Positions 8,709 to 18,295 of a stretch of DNA of 64,000 bases are shown here, piece by piece (the first letter of the stretch is position 1; each line of letters begins with the position of its first letter). The DNA comes from Arenibacter echinorum (GTDB lineage Bacteria > Bacteroidota > Bacteroidia > Flavobacteriales > Flavobacteriaceae). The notes under the pieces were generated by a model that saw nothing but the letters and a program-made list of their open reading frames with translations, did not search any database and was not told the origin of the DNA. The stretch covers positions 28,635 through 92,634 of the forward strand of contig NZ_QLLN01000001.1 in NCBI RefSeq assembly GCF_003259375.1. Direction: 5' to 3'. A program made the position numbers and the translations under genes.

Positions 8709-10031
8709 TTACCCGTATACTTCCTTAACAAAGTCTTCGTAAGTAACTTCTTTCGTTTTTAAATTTGCCTTTTCTTTATAAAGGGTCAAAAGCTTTTGGC
8801 TCATCAATTGTTCTGAAAGGCGTTTTACCTCCTCTTGGTTGGAAAGTACCCTTGCAGCAATATTGTCCAACTCCTCCTCTTTGGGGTTCAACTGGCCAAA
8901 TTGTGCCATTTGCTGCTTAATAAAGCCTTTTGCAAATTCTTTTAGCTCATCAAACTGTATCTGAATTCCGTTTTCTTGAATAATCTTGCCTTCTATTAGT
9001 TGATAGCGCAGGCCTTTTTCCGATTTTTCAAATTCTTCGTTCGCTTCTTCCTCGGACAATTGTTTTTCCCCGGTCATCTGAATCCACTTGGTCAAAAATT
9101 CCGTAGGAAGGTCAAATTTGATGTTGTCTATAAAATGTTCGGTAACATCATTTAATAATTTCTGATCGGACTGTTGCTCAAATTGCTTTTCCGAATCTTC
9201 CTTGATTCTTTCTTTAAGCTCTTTTTCGGAGGTAACAACATCCTTCCCGAACAACTTGTCGAAAAGCTCCTGATCTAATTTTGCCGGCTCCTTTTCGTTA
9301 ATTTCCTCTATAGTGAAAGTAACTTCGATATCCAATTTTTCGGATTTTTCACCATCGATACCCAAAGAACTGCCCAATAAATAATCCTCTTTGAACAATC
9401 CCTTTGTTTTTAAGGTAACCACATCGCCCACTTTTTTGCCCAAAAGGCTCTCAAGTGCTTTTTTGCTTTTTATTTTTTCTATCTCGATTACGGTCTTATT
9501 GTCTATTTCCTCTGCCTCGTTCTTGAAAACACCATTTACATCATCCTTCTTCCCAATTTCCTTCTTGCTGATCAATTTACCGTATTGCTTTTGAATACGC
9601 TCCACTTGCTCGTCGATCATTTTTTTGTCGGCAACAATTTTGTAGTGCGTTATGGCTTTTTTAGATTTAAGGTCTACATTGAAATTAGGGGCAAGACCCA
9701 ATTCAAATTCAAATGCAAACTCTTCAGAATCCCAGTTAAAGTTATCCTGTTGTTTTGGAAGTGGATTTCCTAGAACATCCAGCTTTTCTTCTGTAAGATA
9801 TTTGTTAAGATTGTCTTGTAACAGTTTGTTTACCTCATCTACCAAAACGGCCTTTCCGTATTGTTTCTTGATCAATCCCATAGGCACCTGACCTTTTCTG
9901 AAACCTGGTATGTTTGCCTGTTTTCTGTAGTCCTTTAAGATTGTTTCTACCTTATCGAAGTAATCGTCTTTGGTTACCGCAACTTTTACTACTGCATTTA
10001 ATTCGTCAATCTGCTCTTTAGTGATGTTCAT
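8709..10031 (-). CDS. tig: Trigger factor
   Basis: Ribosome-bound chaperone, 440 aa from the chosen start. The N-terminal ribosome-docking signature GFRKGQVPMGLIKKQYG is clear, followed by a middle (PPIase-type) region and a long helical, acidic-basic C-terminal chaperone domain. The frame is open to 10097, but the ATG at 10031 (MNITKEQID) is the normal trigger-factor start, and a promoter-like CAAAAGTA/CAA pair (minus-strand TACTTTTG with TTG) lies between the two candidates at 10067-10097. It is followed by a terminator, so it is probably monocistronic. Confidence 0.95.
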   Translation of the reverse strand: MNITKEQIDELNAVVKVAVTKDDYFDKVETILKDYRKQANIPGFRKGQVPMGLIKKQYGKAVLVDEVNKLLQDNLNKYLTEEKLDVLGNPLPKQQDNFNWDSEEFAFEFELGLAPNFNVDLKSKKAITHYKIVADKKMIDEQVERIQKQYGKLISKKEIGKKDDVNGVFKNEAEEIDNKTVIEIEKIKSKKALESLLGKKVGDVVTLKTKGLFKEDYLLGSSLGIDGEKSEKLDIEVTFTIEEINEKEPAKLDQELFDKLFGKDVVTSEKELKERIKEDSEKQFEQQSDQKLLNDVTEHFIDNIKFDLPTEFLTKWIQMTGEKQLSEEEANEEFEKSEKGLRYQLIEGKIIQENGIQIQFDELKEFAKGFIKQQMAQFGQLNPKEEELDNIAARVLSNQEEVKRLSEQLMSQKLLTLYKEKANLKTKEVTYEDFVKEVYG

Positions 10032-10066
10032 TTCTATATCTAATTTTACTAAAATAAAATGGGATG

Positions 10067-10097
10067 CAAAAGTAGTACATTTTCTAATCTCCAACAA
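10067..10097 (-). promoter_or_regulatory. Promoter of tig
   Basis: On the minus strand TTG (10095-10097) is separated by 20 nt from TACTTTTG (10067-10074), matching the Bacteroidota sigma consensus TTG-N17..23-TAnnTTTG. It lies about 36 bp upstream of the ATG at 10031 and supports that start. Confidence 0.65.
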
Positions 10098-10129
10098 GTT
10101 TTTAAATTACTGAATGTCAAAAAGGTACC

Positions 10130-10480
10130 CTAGATATTTTTGTCGTCATTTAGAAATGAATAAAATATAGATTGCAGAAAGGAAAGCAAAAGGCTAAAAA
10201 GTAATGCCCACCAAATATTATTTACCTGAAAGCCATCAATAAAGTAGTCGGCCAAAAGGATAATTATAGCGTTGATTATGAGTAGGAACAACCCTAAGGT
10301 AAGTATGGTGACGGGCAAGGTTAGTATGACCAAAATGGGTTTTACAATAAAATTCAGCAAACTTAACACAATGGCTACGATAATGGCCGTGGTATAGGAG
10401 TCCACACCTATCCCAGGCAATATTTTTGCTAAAATAACAACTGCTACGGCACTCAGGAGAATTCTTAAAATCAGGTTCAT
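10130..10480 (-). CDS. Phage-holin-superfamily-IV-like membrane protein
   Basis: 116-aa very hydrophobic protein with about four membrane segments (near residues 3-22, 28-45, 50-75 and 88-108). It fits the small 'mycobacterial 4 TMS phage holin, superfamily IV' family widely annotated in bacterial chromosomes. There are no phage genes nearby, and the family name does not imply lysis function. Transcribed on the minus strand between an alpha/beta hydrolase and tig. Role unknown. Confidence 0.8.
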   Translation of the reverse strand: MNLILRILLSAVAVVILAKILPGIGVDSYTTAIIVAIVLSLLNFIVKPILVILTLPVTILTLGLFLLIINAIIILLADYFIDGFQVNNIWWALLFSLLLSFLQSIFYSFLNDDKNI

Positions 10481-10635
10481 GGTTTACTTTTTTTTTGGTT
10501 TATGGAATGTTTTGTGAATGATATAATACCATTAAAAGTAAACATTTATTTTATCTGTCAAGGGGATAATTTTCTTGGTTTTAAGAACGGACATTGAATT
10601 GACCTGAAAATTTTATGAACTGAAAAAGGAATTGG

Positions 10636-11403
10636 CTATTTGATAAATTGAATGGATTTTTCAAAAAACTGGGTTGGATTCTCCGCATGAAGCCAATGTC
10701 CGGACTTTTCTATTGTTTCAACCGTGGCCAATGGAAAATGCCTTTTTATCACAGCTAAATCATCTGGGGTTATGTACTCTGATCTGTCTCCCCTTAAAAA
10801 AAGTGTTGGGCCTGTATAGGTATCGGTAGACCCAATATTTTCGCCAATTTCCTCCATTTTTCCACTTAAAACTTCAAGATTGAAGCGAAATCCCAATACT
10901 CCCTTTTCTTCCCAATACAAATTCTTCAACAAAAACTGTCGTATCCCTACATTTTTGATGTATTTGGACAACTGTTCATCTGCGTCATTTCTAGAGCTTA
11001 TATTTTTAATATTCAATGCATTGAGTCCGTTTATTATATCTTGATGATGGGGCGGATAAAATTTGGGAGCAATATCGGCCACAATTAGCTTTTTTGTTAA
11101 TTGGGGATAGCGGCAGGCAAACAGCATGGCCGTTTTTCCTCCCATGGAATGGCCAAGTATAATGGCCTCTCCCAAATGATGGTAGTCCATGTATTGTTTT
11201 ACATCCTCTGCCAGTAAATCATAGTTAAACTCTGCGGAATGAAAACTTTTTCCATGGTTGCGCAAATCTAGAAGGTGCACTTCAAAGCCCTCTTCGGCAT
11301 ATTTGGACCCCATGGATTTCCAATTGTCGGACATGCCCAAAAAACCATGTAGGATAATAATAGGTTGTCCTTCTCCTAAAATATTGGAATGCAATACCGG
11401 CAT
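10636..11403 (-). CDS. Alpha/beta-fold hydrolase (YbfF-like)
   Basis: 255-aa hydrolase. The oxyanion-hole region HGFLGMSDNWKS (about 19-30), nucleophile elbow GHSMGGK (Ser near 97), acid region LRGDRSEYI and catalytic His in KSGHWLHAE near the C-terminus are all visible. This pattern matches the YbfF/esterase branch of alpha/beta hydrolases; the substrate is unknown. Its ATG overlaps the pdxJ stop (TAATG at 11401-11405), so it is translationally coupled to pdxJ. Confidence 0.88.
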   Translation of the reverse strand: MPVLHSNILGEGQPIIILHGFLGMSDNWKSMGSKYAEEGFEVHLLDLRNHGKSFHSAEFNYDLLAEDVKQYMDYHHLGEAIILGHSMGGKTAMLFACRYPQLTKKLIVADIAPKFYPPHHQDIINGLNALNIKNISSRNDADEQLSKYIKNVGIRQFLLKNLYWEEKGVLGFRFNLEVLSGKMEEIGENIGSTDTYTGPTLFLRGDRSEYITPDDLAVIKRHFPLATVETIEKSGHWLHAENPTQFFEKSIQFIK

Positions 11404-12116
11404 TACTTTAATTTGTTTAGGTACATATTAATTACATTTTCCAGGCCTAGATACAGGGATTCGCATATCAGGGCATGCCCAATGGAAACTTCCAACAGAT
11501 TAGGTACGTTTTCTTTAAAATATTTTATATTGTCAAGGCTTAGGTCATGTCCTGCATTTATGCCCAAGCCCAATTCATGGGCTGCTTTTGCAGCTTCGGT
11601 AAAGGCTAAAACCCCTTTCTTGTTTCCTTTAGCATATTCGTTGGCATAGCTTTCGGTATATAGTTCAATGCGGTCGGTACCTGTCAATGCGGCACCTTGG
11701 ACCATTTCAATATTAGCGTCCACAAAAATAGAAGTTCTGATCCCGTGGCTTTTAAATGTTGATATCACTTCTTTTAGAAAGTTCCTGTTTTTTACAGTGT
11801 CCCATCCGGCGTTCGACGTAATAGCGTCAACGGCATCGGGGACTAGGGTGACTTGTGTGGGTTTTACTTCCAAAACCAAATCCATAAATGATTGTACGGG
11901 ATTTCCTTCTATGTTAAATTCGGTGCGAACCAATTTCTTTAGGTCCCGTGCATCCTGGTATTTTATATGTCTTTCATCGGGTCTCGGATGTATTGTTATG
12001 CCTTGTGCCCCAAAATCTTCAATATCTTTGGCTACTTTTAACAGGTCGGGCACGTTTCCACCACGAGAATTTCTTAATGTTGCAATTTTATTTACATTAA
12101 CGCTAAGCTTTGTCAT
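11403..12116 (-). CDS. pdxJ: Pyridoxine 5'-phosphate synthase
   Basis: 237-aa TIM-barrel enzyme that condenses 1-deoxyxylulose-5-phosphate with 3-amino-1-hydroxyacetone phosphate in vitamin B6 synthesis. The start [17 protein letters not shown], the [12 protein letters not shown] block, the FNIEGNP segment and the C-terminal [14 protein letters not shown] are characteristic PdxJ stretches. Length is normal. First gene of a probable two-gene unit with the downstream hydrolase, overlapping by a few bases. Confidence 0.96.
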   Translation of the reverse strand: MTKLSVNVNKIATLRNSRGGNVPDLLKVAKDIEDFGAQGITIHPRPDERHIKYQDARDLKKLVRTEFNIEGNPVQSFMDLVLEVKPTQVTLVPDAVDAITSNAGWDTVKNRNFLKEVISTFKSHGIRTSIFVDANIEMVQGAALTGTDRIELYTESYANEYAKGNKKGVLAFTEAAKAAHELGLGINAGHDLSLDNIKYFKENVPNLLEVSIGHALICESLYLGLENVINMYLNKLK

Positions 12117-12405
12117 AGGATTTTGGTATGTTTAAAAAGCAAAAATACAAATTAGGCATACCTTTTGCTGGTTTATTATTAAGAATTCGTTTTCCAAGCT
12201 CGGTCAGCTCCATGAAGGAAAATTATAGGCAACTAGGTTTAGGTGGCTTTTAAGACCTATTGGATGGGATTGGTTTTGGAGTATTGCTAATTTATCGGGA
12301 TTGTTTTTTAACAGCTCGCAAAAGCTGAGTCATTTGGAAATAATACTTGAGTAGATTCGGGTTCTTAGAAATTTTTATTAGTATTTTGCGTTATAATATG
12401 AAGTT

Positions 12406-13062
12406 ATGAACATTCAAAACAACATAATTGCCACATTGCCGATTTTTAAAGTGGGTGATTCCTTGAAGAAAGTGATCAAGTTCTTTAATGAATCGACCTA
12501 TTCCCATGTTGCAGTAACCGAAGAGAATGTTTTTATTGGAGTTTTGGATGAAAATGATCTCGATAATTATGAGAAGGATAAGAAGATAGAAGATTATCGA
12601 TATAACTTGGAAACCTTTTTTGTTCGAAAGGAAACTTCTTGGCTGGATGTCTTGGAGGTATTTTCGAAGAACGAGGCGAACCTTTTGCCTGTCTTGGATG
12701 ATAATGGCCTTGTTTTAGGATATTATGACCTGATAGATATTGTTGATGAGTTTATAGATACGCCATTTTTTACAGAGCCTGGTGGGATCCTGGTTTTGGC
12801 AAAGGGTATAAAGGATTACTCCTTTAGCGAAATTGCCCAAATAGTGGAAAGTAACAATGTTAAATTGATTGGCGGGTTTATTACGGATATTCGAAATGAC
12901 GTTATTCAGATCACCATTAAAATTGGGACTACACATTTAAATGAAATTATACAGTCTTTTAGAAGGTATAACTACACTATACTCTACGGTAATAACGACG
13001 ATCAATTTATTGAGGATTTAAAACAGAGGTCTGATTATTTGGATAAATATCTAAATGTTTAA
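12406..13062 (+). CDS. CBS-domain protein
   Basis: 218-aa cytoplasmic protein. Residues 1-120 look like a pair of CBS motifs (ATLPIFKVGDSLKKVIKFF ... YSHVAVTEENVFIGVLDEND, then the TSWLDVLEVFSKNEANLLPVLDDNG repeat), a module that binds adenosine nucleotides. The C-terminal 80 residues, with the VKLIGGFITDIRNDVIQITIK stretch, resemble an ACT-like fold. It is encoded just upstream of nadK on the same strand, an arrangement I recall from other flavobacteria. The sensed ligand is unknown. Confidence 0.85.
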   Translation: MNIQNNIIATLPIFKVGDSLKKVIKFFNESTYSHVAVTEENVFIGVLDENDLDNYEKDKKIEDYRYNLETFFVRKETSWLDVLEVFSKNEANLLPVLDDNGLVLGYYDLIDIVDEFIDTPFFTEPGGILVLAKGIKDYSFSEIAQIVESNNVKLIGGFITDIRNDVIQITIKIGTTHLNEIIQSFRRYNYTILYGNNDDQFIEDLKQRSDYLDKYLNV

Positions 13063-13179
13063 CTCTTATGAAATGAGCCAGCTTGCAGAAGGGCAATACC
13101 TCCCGATAAATTTTGGGGTTTATGTTTACTGGCATTGGCGAATTACATCTGACAAATAATAAAAGATAAATTTAAACAG

Positions 13180-14061
13180 ATGAAAGTTGCCATTTACGGA
13201 CTTACCTGCCAGAATAACGTTTTGGATTGCATTGTGGAGTTGTTGGACGAACTTCATAATGAAAATGCTGAGATCTACTTTGAAAAAGAGTTTTACAACT
13301 TAATTATGGCCAAACGTAATGTGGGTGAATTTCCCATATTTACGGACTCTAAAGGCCTTGATGCCAGTTTCGATATGTTTGTGAGTTTTGGTGGCGATGG
13401 CACCATTTTACGCGCTACAACCTATGTTCGTGACCTAGGAATACCTATTGTAGGTGTAAACACAGGTAGACTGGGATTTTTATCCACATTTAGAAAAGAA
13501 GATGTACGCAAGGTGGTAAAGGAATTCGTTTCGGGAGCATATACCATTGTGGAGCGCAGTCTAGTGGAGGTAAGTGCGCAATCCGATATTCCCGAATTTA
13601 AGACATTAAATTTCGCTTTGAATGAGATAACCGTGAGCAGGAAAGATACCACTTCCATGATTACGGTAGAAACGCATTTGAACGATGAATATCTAACATC
13701 CTATTGGGCAGATGGATTGATAGTGGCAACGCCCACAGGTTCTACCGGGTATTCACTTAGCTGTGGTGGCCCTGTAATTGCCCCTACGGCCAAATCCTTA
13801 ATACTTACTCCTATTGCACCACATAACCTAAATGCAAGACCTTTGGTGATTTCGGATGATACCGTTATAAGGCTCAAGGTTTCCGGGAGGGAAGAAAGTC
13901 ATTTGGTGTCTTTGGACTCCAGGATAGCTACCGTAGTCAGTGGCAAGGAGATTTTTATCAAAAAAGCACCATTTACCATTAAGATGATCGAATATACCTC
14001 CGAAAGTTTTCTAAAAACACTACGAAATAAATTATTGTGGGGCGAAGACAAGCGTAATTGA
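13180..14061 (+). CDS. nadK: NAD kinase
   Basis: 293-aa NAD kinase (PpnK family), which phosphorylates NAD to NADP. The catalytic FGGDGTILRA motif is near residues 70-79, the NE/D motif in ALNEITVSR near 145-153 and the glycine-rich TPTGSTGYSLSCGGP near 185-200. Normal length and no signal peptide. It follows the CBS protein on the plus strand with a 117-bp gap. Confidence 0.96.
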   Translation: MKVAIYGLTCQNNVLDCIVELLDELHNENAEIYFEKEFYNLIMAKRNVGEFPIFTDSKGLDASFDMFVSFGGDGTILRATTYVRDLGIPIVGVNTGRLGFLSTFRKEDVRKVVKEFVSGAYTIVERSLVEVSAQSDIPEFKTLNFALNEITVSRKDTTSMITVETHLNDEYLTSYWADGLIVATPTGSTGYSLSCGGPVIAPTAKSLILTPIAPHNLNARPLVISDDTVIRLKVSGREESHLVSLDSRIATVVSGKEIFIKKAPFTIKMIEYTSESFLKTLRNKLLWGEDKRN

Positions 14062-14153
14062 TTGTTTTTGGGCGACAATAAAAAGGAACAAAATCTGTTT
14101 ATCAAGTGAGAACATGAATGTAATAATTTACTGGTCTAAACTACTGAAATTGT

Positions 14154-14161
14154 TATATTTG
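14154..14161 (+). promoter_or_regulatory. Promoter -7 element for the DUF6089 envelope operon
   Basis: TATATTTG matches the flavobacterial -7 consensus TAnnTTTG and lies 16 bp before the ATG of the DUF6089 gene. No clear TTG at -33 was seen, so only the -7 box is claimed. Confidence 0.5.
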
Positions 14162-14177
14162 CAAACTTTTATAAATA

Positions 14178-14864
14178 ATGAGGTTATTTTTTGCGGCAAT
14201 TCTTCTTTTCATTTTTAATGAAATAAAGGGACAAACATACGAGATTGGCCTATTTGCAGGTGGTGCCAATAATATTGGGGATGTTGGAAGGTCTAATTTT
14301 ATTTTACCTTCAGGTCCTGCTTTTGGTGGTCTGTTTAAATGGAACAAGAGTAAACGCTATGCTTGGCGGGCCAGTATTATTTATGGAGAATTTACAGCGG
14401 ATGATTCCAAATCGGACATACCGTCCCGACAACAACGGAATTTTATTATGGACAATAGTGTTCTGGAGGCGTCCGCAGGTTTGGAGTTTAATTTTGTAGA
14501 GTATAATTTGCACCGGTTGGGGCCGGCATTTACACCTTATCTATATACGGGTGTTACCTATTTTAGATATGGATACCATTATTTTGATGCAGCGCAATTG
14601 CAGGATATTGGACAGAAAGATGGCTCTTTTGCGGTGCCAATGACAGTTGGAGCCAAATTAAGGATTAGTCAGTTTTTTATTGTCGGAGCAGAAATAGGGG
14701 CCAGATATACCTTTACGGATAATTTGGATGCCAGTAACCCGGAAGGTTCCAATTATGAAGAATTTAGATTTGGAAATATTTTTAGTGATGATTGGTATGT
14801 GTTTTCCGGGGTTACGCTAACGTATACCTTTGGGAGAAAACCTTGTCAGGATTGCTTTCAGTAG
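14178..14864 (+). CDS. DUF6089 family outer-membrane-type protein
   Basis: 228-aa protein with a signal peptide (MRLFFAAILLFIFNEIKG-Q). The mature part is rich in alternating aromatic/polar strands, for example YEIGLFAGGANNIGDVGR, YLYTGVTYFRYGYHYF and the final YVFSGVTLTYTFG, consistent with a small outer-membrane beta-barrel. The family is characteristic of Bacteroidota and is normally found just upstream of uppS and bamA, as here. Exact role unknown, though the context suggests envelope assembly. Confidence 0.85.
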   Translation: MRLFFAAILLFIFNEIKGQTYEIGLFAGGANNIGDVGRSNFILPSGPAFGGLFKWNKSKRYAWRASIIYGEFTADDSKSDIPSRQQRNFIMDNSVLEASAGLEFNFVEYNLHRLGPAFTPYLYTGVTYFRYGYHYFDAAQLQDIGQKDGSFAVPMTVGAKLRISQFFIVGAEIGARYTFTDNLDASNPEGSNYEEFRFGNIFSDDWYVFSGVTLTYTFGRKPCQDCFQ

Positions 14865-14880
14865 TGTTAAAAATAATAGT

Positions 14881-15612
14881 TTGGAAGAATTAAAGATCAA
14901 ATCATTGCCAAGACACTTAGCCATAATTATGGATGGTAATGGGAGATGGGCAAAAGAAAAAGGAAAATTAAGGGTTTTTGGCCATGAACAAGGGGTGAAG
15001 ACCGTTAGGAGAACAGTGGAGGACTGTGCCAGAATTGGATTGGAGTTTCTTACTTTGTACACTTTTTCTACCGAGAATTGGAACAGACCCAAATTGGAAG
15101 TGGATACTTTAATGAGGTTATTGGTCTCTTCCCTTAAAAAGGAATTGAAAACCTTGAACAATAATAATATTAAGTTAAATACTATTGGCAATATAGCTTC
15201 CTTGCCAAATAGTGCGCACAAGGAATTGTTGGATGTAATGGAGAAAACAAGTGCCAATACCGGTATGACTCTGACGCTTGCCCTGAGTTATGGGTCTCGG
15301 GAAGAGATAAAAAATGCCGTACAACAGATATGTGTCAAAGTTAAAAATAATATAATTTCTCCCGAAAATATTGACGAAACCATTATTAATAACCATCTTT
15401 ACACGCAAAATTTACCAGACGTAGACTTATTGATCCGTACCAGTGGAGAGCATAGGATCAGTAATTTCTTACTATGGCAAATTGCATATGCGGAACTATA
15501 TTTTATTGATGTATTTTGGCCGGATTTTTCGGAACAGCATTTATTGGAAGCCATTAAAAATTACCAGAACAGAGAACGAAGATTTGGAAAAACTAGCGAA
15601 CAACTCACCTAG
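14881..15612 (+). CDS. uppS: Isoprenyl transferase (undecaprenyl diphosphate synthase)
   Basis: Cis-prenyltransferase, 243 aa from TTG at 14881, that makes the C55 lipid carrier used for peptidoglycan and surface polymers. Signature LAIIMDGNGRWAK with catalytic Asp lies near the start, then the ARIGLEFLTLYTFSTENW block and DLLIRTSGEHRISNFLLWQ near the end. The frame is open back to TTG 14830, which overlaps the preceding gene by 35 bp. TTG 14881 gives the usual short N-terminus and a 16-bp gap, so I prefer it. bamA starts 4 bp after its stop. Confidence 0.94.
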   Translation: MEELKIKSLPRHLAIIMDGNGRWAKEKGKLRVFGHEQGVKTVRRTVEDCARIGLEFLTLYTFSTENWNRPKLEVDTLMRLLVSSLKKELKTLNNNNIKLNTIGNIASLPNSAHKELLDVMEKTSANTGMTLTLALSYGSREEIKNAVQQICVKVKNNIISPENIDETIINNHLYTQNLPDVDLLIRTSGEHRISNFLLWQIAYAELYFIDVFWPDFSEQHLLEAIKNYQNRERRFGKTSEQLT

Positions 15613-15616
15613 CGAC

Positions 15617-18196
15617 ATGAATAGGTTCATGTCCCTTGAACTTTTTATTACACTTTTATTATTAATTTTTACTACAGCTATCTCTGCACAGGATACTTCC
15701 TATGAAGATGGTAAACGGTATATTCTTGGGGGATTGGAAGTTACTGGATTACAAAGTTACAACGAACAGACTGTAAAGACCTACACGGGTTTAAGGATAG
15801 GGCAGCCCATTACCGTTCCAGGGGATGAGATAAGCGCTGTCATCAATAAACTATGGGGCTTGGAGCTGTTTACGGATATAAGCTTCTACATCACCAATAT
15901 TGAAGGTGAGAATGTATTTCTTGAATTAAATATTATAGAACGGCCAACACTTTCCAATGTAACCGTTTATGGGGTTAAGAAAAGAAAGGTAGATGAAATC
16001 TTAAAGGATACCGATCTGAAAAAAGGGAAGAAGATAACCGAGAGTTTGATCGCCAATTCCAAGAATTATATCCAGAACAAATACAAAAAGAAAGGATACC
16101 TTAATGCCAAGGTTACCATTGCCACTACAAAGGATACTACAGATGCCAATACACAGGCAATGGTCATAAATGTGAAGCAGGGCGATAAGGTTAAGATCAA
16201 CGATATTGTTTTTGAGGGTAACGAGCAGTTATCAGACAAACAACTTAGTAAGGCCTTGAAAAAGACCAAGCAAAGGAAATTTTACCGCTTTTGGAAGAAA
16301 TCCAAATATATACAGGAGGATTACAAAAATGATTTGGTTTCCCTAGTGGACAAATATGCCGAAAAAGGTTTTAGGGATGCCCGTATTATTTCGGATACCT
16401 TTGTAAAGGTTTCTGATGATCTCATCGATTTGAAGATCAAGGTAGAGGAAGGGAACAAGTATTATTTTGGGGATATAGATTTCGTTGGAAACACTGTTTA
16501 TTCGGATCGTCAATTAGCTCAAATGCTTGGAATTAAAAAGGGGGATACCTATAATGGGGTGTTGTTGCGGAAACGAATCGCGGATGACACAAAACCGGAT
16601 GCCGAGGACCTTACCAACATGTACCAAAATTTCGGTTATCTTTTTTCCAGTATAAACCCTGTGGAGATTTCTGCGGAGAATGATACCATCAATTTTGAAA
16701 TTAGAATTATTGAAGGTAAAGAGACTTTTCTAGATCATGTTACCGTAATTGGTAATGACAAGACCAATGACCACGTTATTTTTAGGGAGTTGCGCACAAG
16801 ACCTGGTCAGCGATATAATAAATCGGACATTATTAGAAGTATCAGGGAACTGGGACAATTGGGATTCTTTGATGCTGAACAGATAAAGCCGGATATACAA
16901 AATCCTGATCCAAATGCAGGAACAGTGGATATTGCCTATAACTTGGTGGAAGCTGGCTCTAGCCAGATCGAGCTACAGGGTGGTTATGGTGGTGGTGGTT
17001 TCATTGGAACCTTGGGACTGTCTTTTAGTAACTTCTCCATGAAGAATTTATTTAAGGGGGAGGCTTATAAGCCGGTACCTATGGGAGATGGACAAACCTT
17101 TGCCCTGCGTTTGCAGGCCAGTAGGACCTATAGGGTATATAGCTTAAATTTCTCCGAGCCATGGTTGGGAGGTAAGAAACCGGTAAGGTTCAATATGTCC
17201 CTTTCCAGAACCCAACAGTTCTATTACAACCCCTATGTAAGTAGTAAACCGGATAAGAGCAAGCAATTTTCCATTACTGGAATTACGGCCGGTTTGGCAA
17301 AAAGGGTACAATGGCCAGATGATTACTTTACCATTTCCCACTCTTTGGGATATCAATTATATAATTTCCAGGATTATAATTTAGGACTTTTCAATTTCGG
17401 GAATGGAAAATCCAACTCAATAGCATATACCCTCGGAATCTCAAGGGATGCTACCGGTGGTGGTCGTATTTATCCAAGATCGGGATCCAATTTTGCCATT
17501 ACGGCCAAGTTTACCCCTCCTTTTTCGTTGTTCAATAATATAGACTATAAGCAACTCAATGAAGATCAGGAGGTAGCCATTGAGGAGTTGGATAGTGACG
17601 AAATAGAGCGCATAGATCAAGAACGCTTTAGGTGGTTGGAATTCTATAAGGTTAACTTTAAGGGAGATTGGTATACTACCTTGGTAGATAAATTGGTTTT
17701 GAGGACCAATGCCGAATTCGGATTTTTGGGAAGTTATAACGAAGATGTAGGAAAGGTTCCTTTTGAAAGATTTTATGTTGGGGGCGACGGTATGGGCTCC
17801 TACACTTTGGACGGTAGGGATGTTATTTCCTTAAGGGGTTATGAGAATCAATCCTTAACACCTTATAGTACGGATCCATTAAGTGGAGGACAAGTACAGG
17901 ATGGTGGAGTTGTGTATAATAAATATTCCTTGGAACTTAGATATCCCTTGACCTTAAAACCGTCTGCTTCCATTTATGGGCAGGTATTTTTAGAAGCAGG
18001 AAATGCCTTCAACAATTTTCAAGACTTTAATCCGTTTGAGTTAAAAAGATCTGCCGGAGTGGGGTTACGTATTTTTATGCCAGCATTTGGATTATTGGGA
18101 ATTGATTTTGGATATGGATTTGATCAAGATTATAACCCCAATTCATCAGGACCTAGCGGTTGGCAAACCCACTTCATCATTGGACAACAGTTTTAA
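15617..18196 (+). CDS. bamA: Outer membrane protein assembly factor BamA
   Basis: 859-aa Omp85 protein that inserts beta-barrel proteins into the outer membrane. From the ATG at 15617 it has a signal peptide (MNRFMSLELFITLLLLIFTT-AISAQ), then about five POTRA repeats to roughly residue 430 and a C-terminal 16-strand barrel. Barrel features include GGYGGGGFIGTLGLSFSNFS, the VGGDGMGSYTLDGRDVISLRGYEN stretch (VRGF/Y-type motif as LRGY) and a terminal phenylalanine (IIGQQF). The frame extends 58 codons upstream into uppS, but the signal peptide fixes the start. Encoded with uppS and two skp-like genes. Confidence 0.95.
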   Translation: MNRFMSLELFITLLLLIFTTAISAQDTSYEDGKRYILGGLEVTGLQSYNEQTVKTYTGLRIGQPITVPGDEISAVINKLWGLELFTDISFYITNIEGENVFLELNIIERPTLSNVTVYGVKKRKVDEILKDTDLKKGKKITESLIANSKNYIQNKYKKKGYLNAKVTIATTKDTTDANTQAMVINVKQGDKVKINDIVFEGNEQLSDKQLSKALKKTKQRKFYRFWKKSKYIQEDYKNDLVSLVDKYAEKGFRDARIISDTFVKVSDDLIDLKIKVEEGNKYYFGDIDFVGNTVYSDRQLAQMLGIKKGDTYNGVLLRKRIADDTKPDAEDLTNMYQNFGYLFSSINPVEISAENDTINFEIRIIEGKETFLDHVTVIGNDKTNDHVIFRELRTRPGQRYNKSDIIRSIRELGQLGFFDAEQIKPDIQNPDPNAGTVDIAYNLVEAGSSQIELQGGYGGGGFIGTLGLSFSNFSMKNLFKGEAYKPVPMGDGQTFALRLQASRTYRVYSLNFSEPWLGGKKPVRFNMSLSRTQQFYYNPYVSSKPDKSKQFSITGITAGLAKRVQWPDDYFTISHSLGYQLYNFQDYNLGLFNFGNGKSNSIAYTLGISRDATGGGRIYPRSGSNFAITAKFTPPFSLFNNIDYKQLNEDQEVAIEELDSDEIERIDQERFRWLEFYKVNFKGDWYTTLVDKLVLRTNAEFGFLGSYNEDVGKVPFERFYVGGDGMGSYTLDGRDVISLRGYENQSLTPYSTDPLSGGQVQDGGVVYNKYSLELRYPLTLKPSASIYGQVFLEAGNAFNNFQDFNPFELKRSAGVGLRIFMPAFGLLGIDFGYGFDQDYNPNSSGPSGWQTHFIIGQQF

Positions 18197-18295
18197 TATA
18201 TAGAAATTTGCAATTGTTTTATATGTTAAATGGTTCATTCTAAAATATTTAGTTATTTTGGCACGATATTTTCTATAGTATAAAAAGAAGATAGC

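Noticed and set aside
10130-10480. Holin-superfamily name taken as a sign of prophage.
   Set aside because: No other phage gene, integrase or attachment site nearby; the family is a common chromosomal membrane protein.
12106-12213. Minus-strand frame of about 35 codons upstream of pdxJ.
   Set aside because: It overlaps the pdxJ start in another frame and has no coding character.
15443-15616. 58-codon N-terminal extension of BamA overlapping uppS.
   Set aside because: The signal peptide begins at ATG 15617, four bases after the uppS stop.
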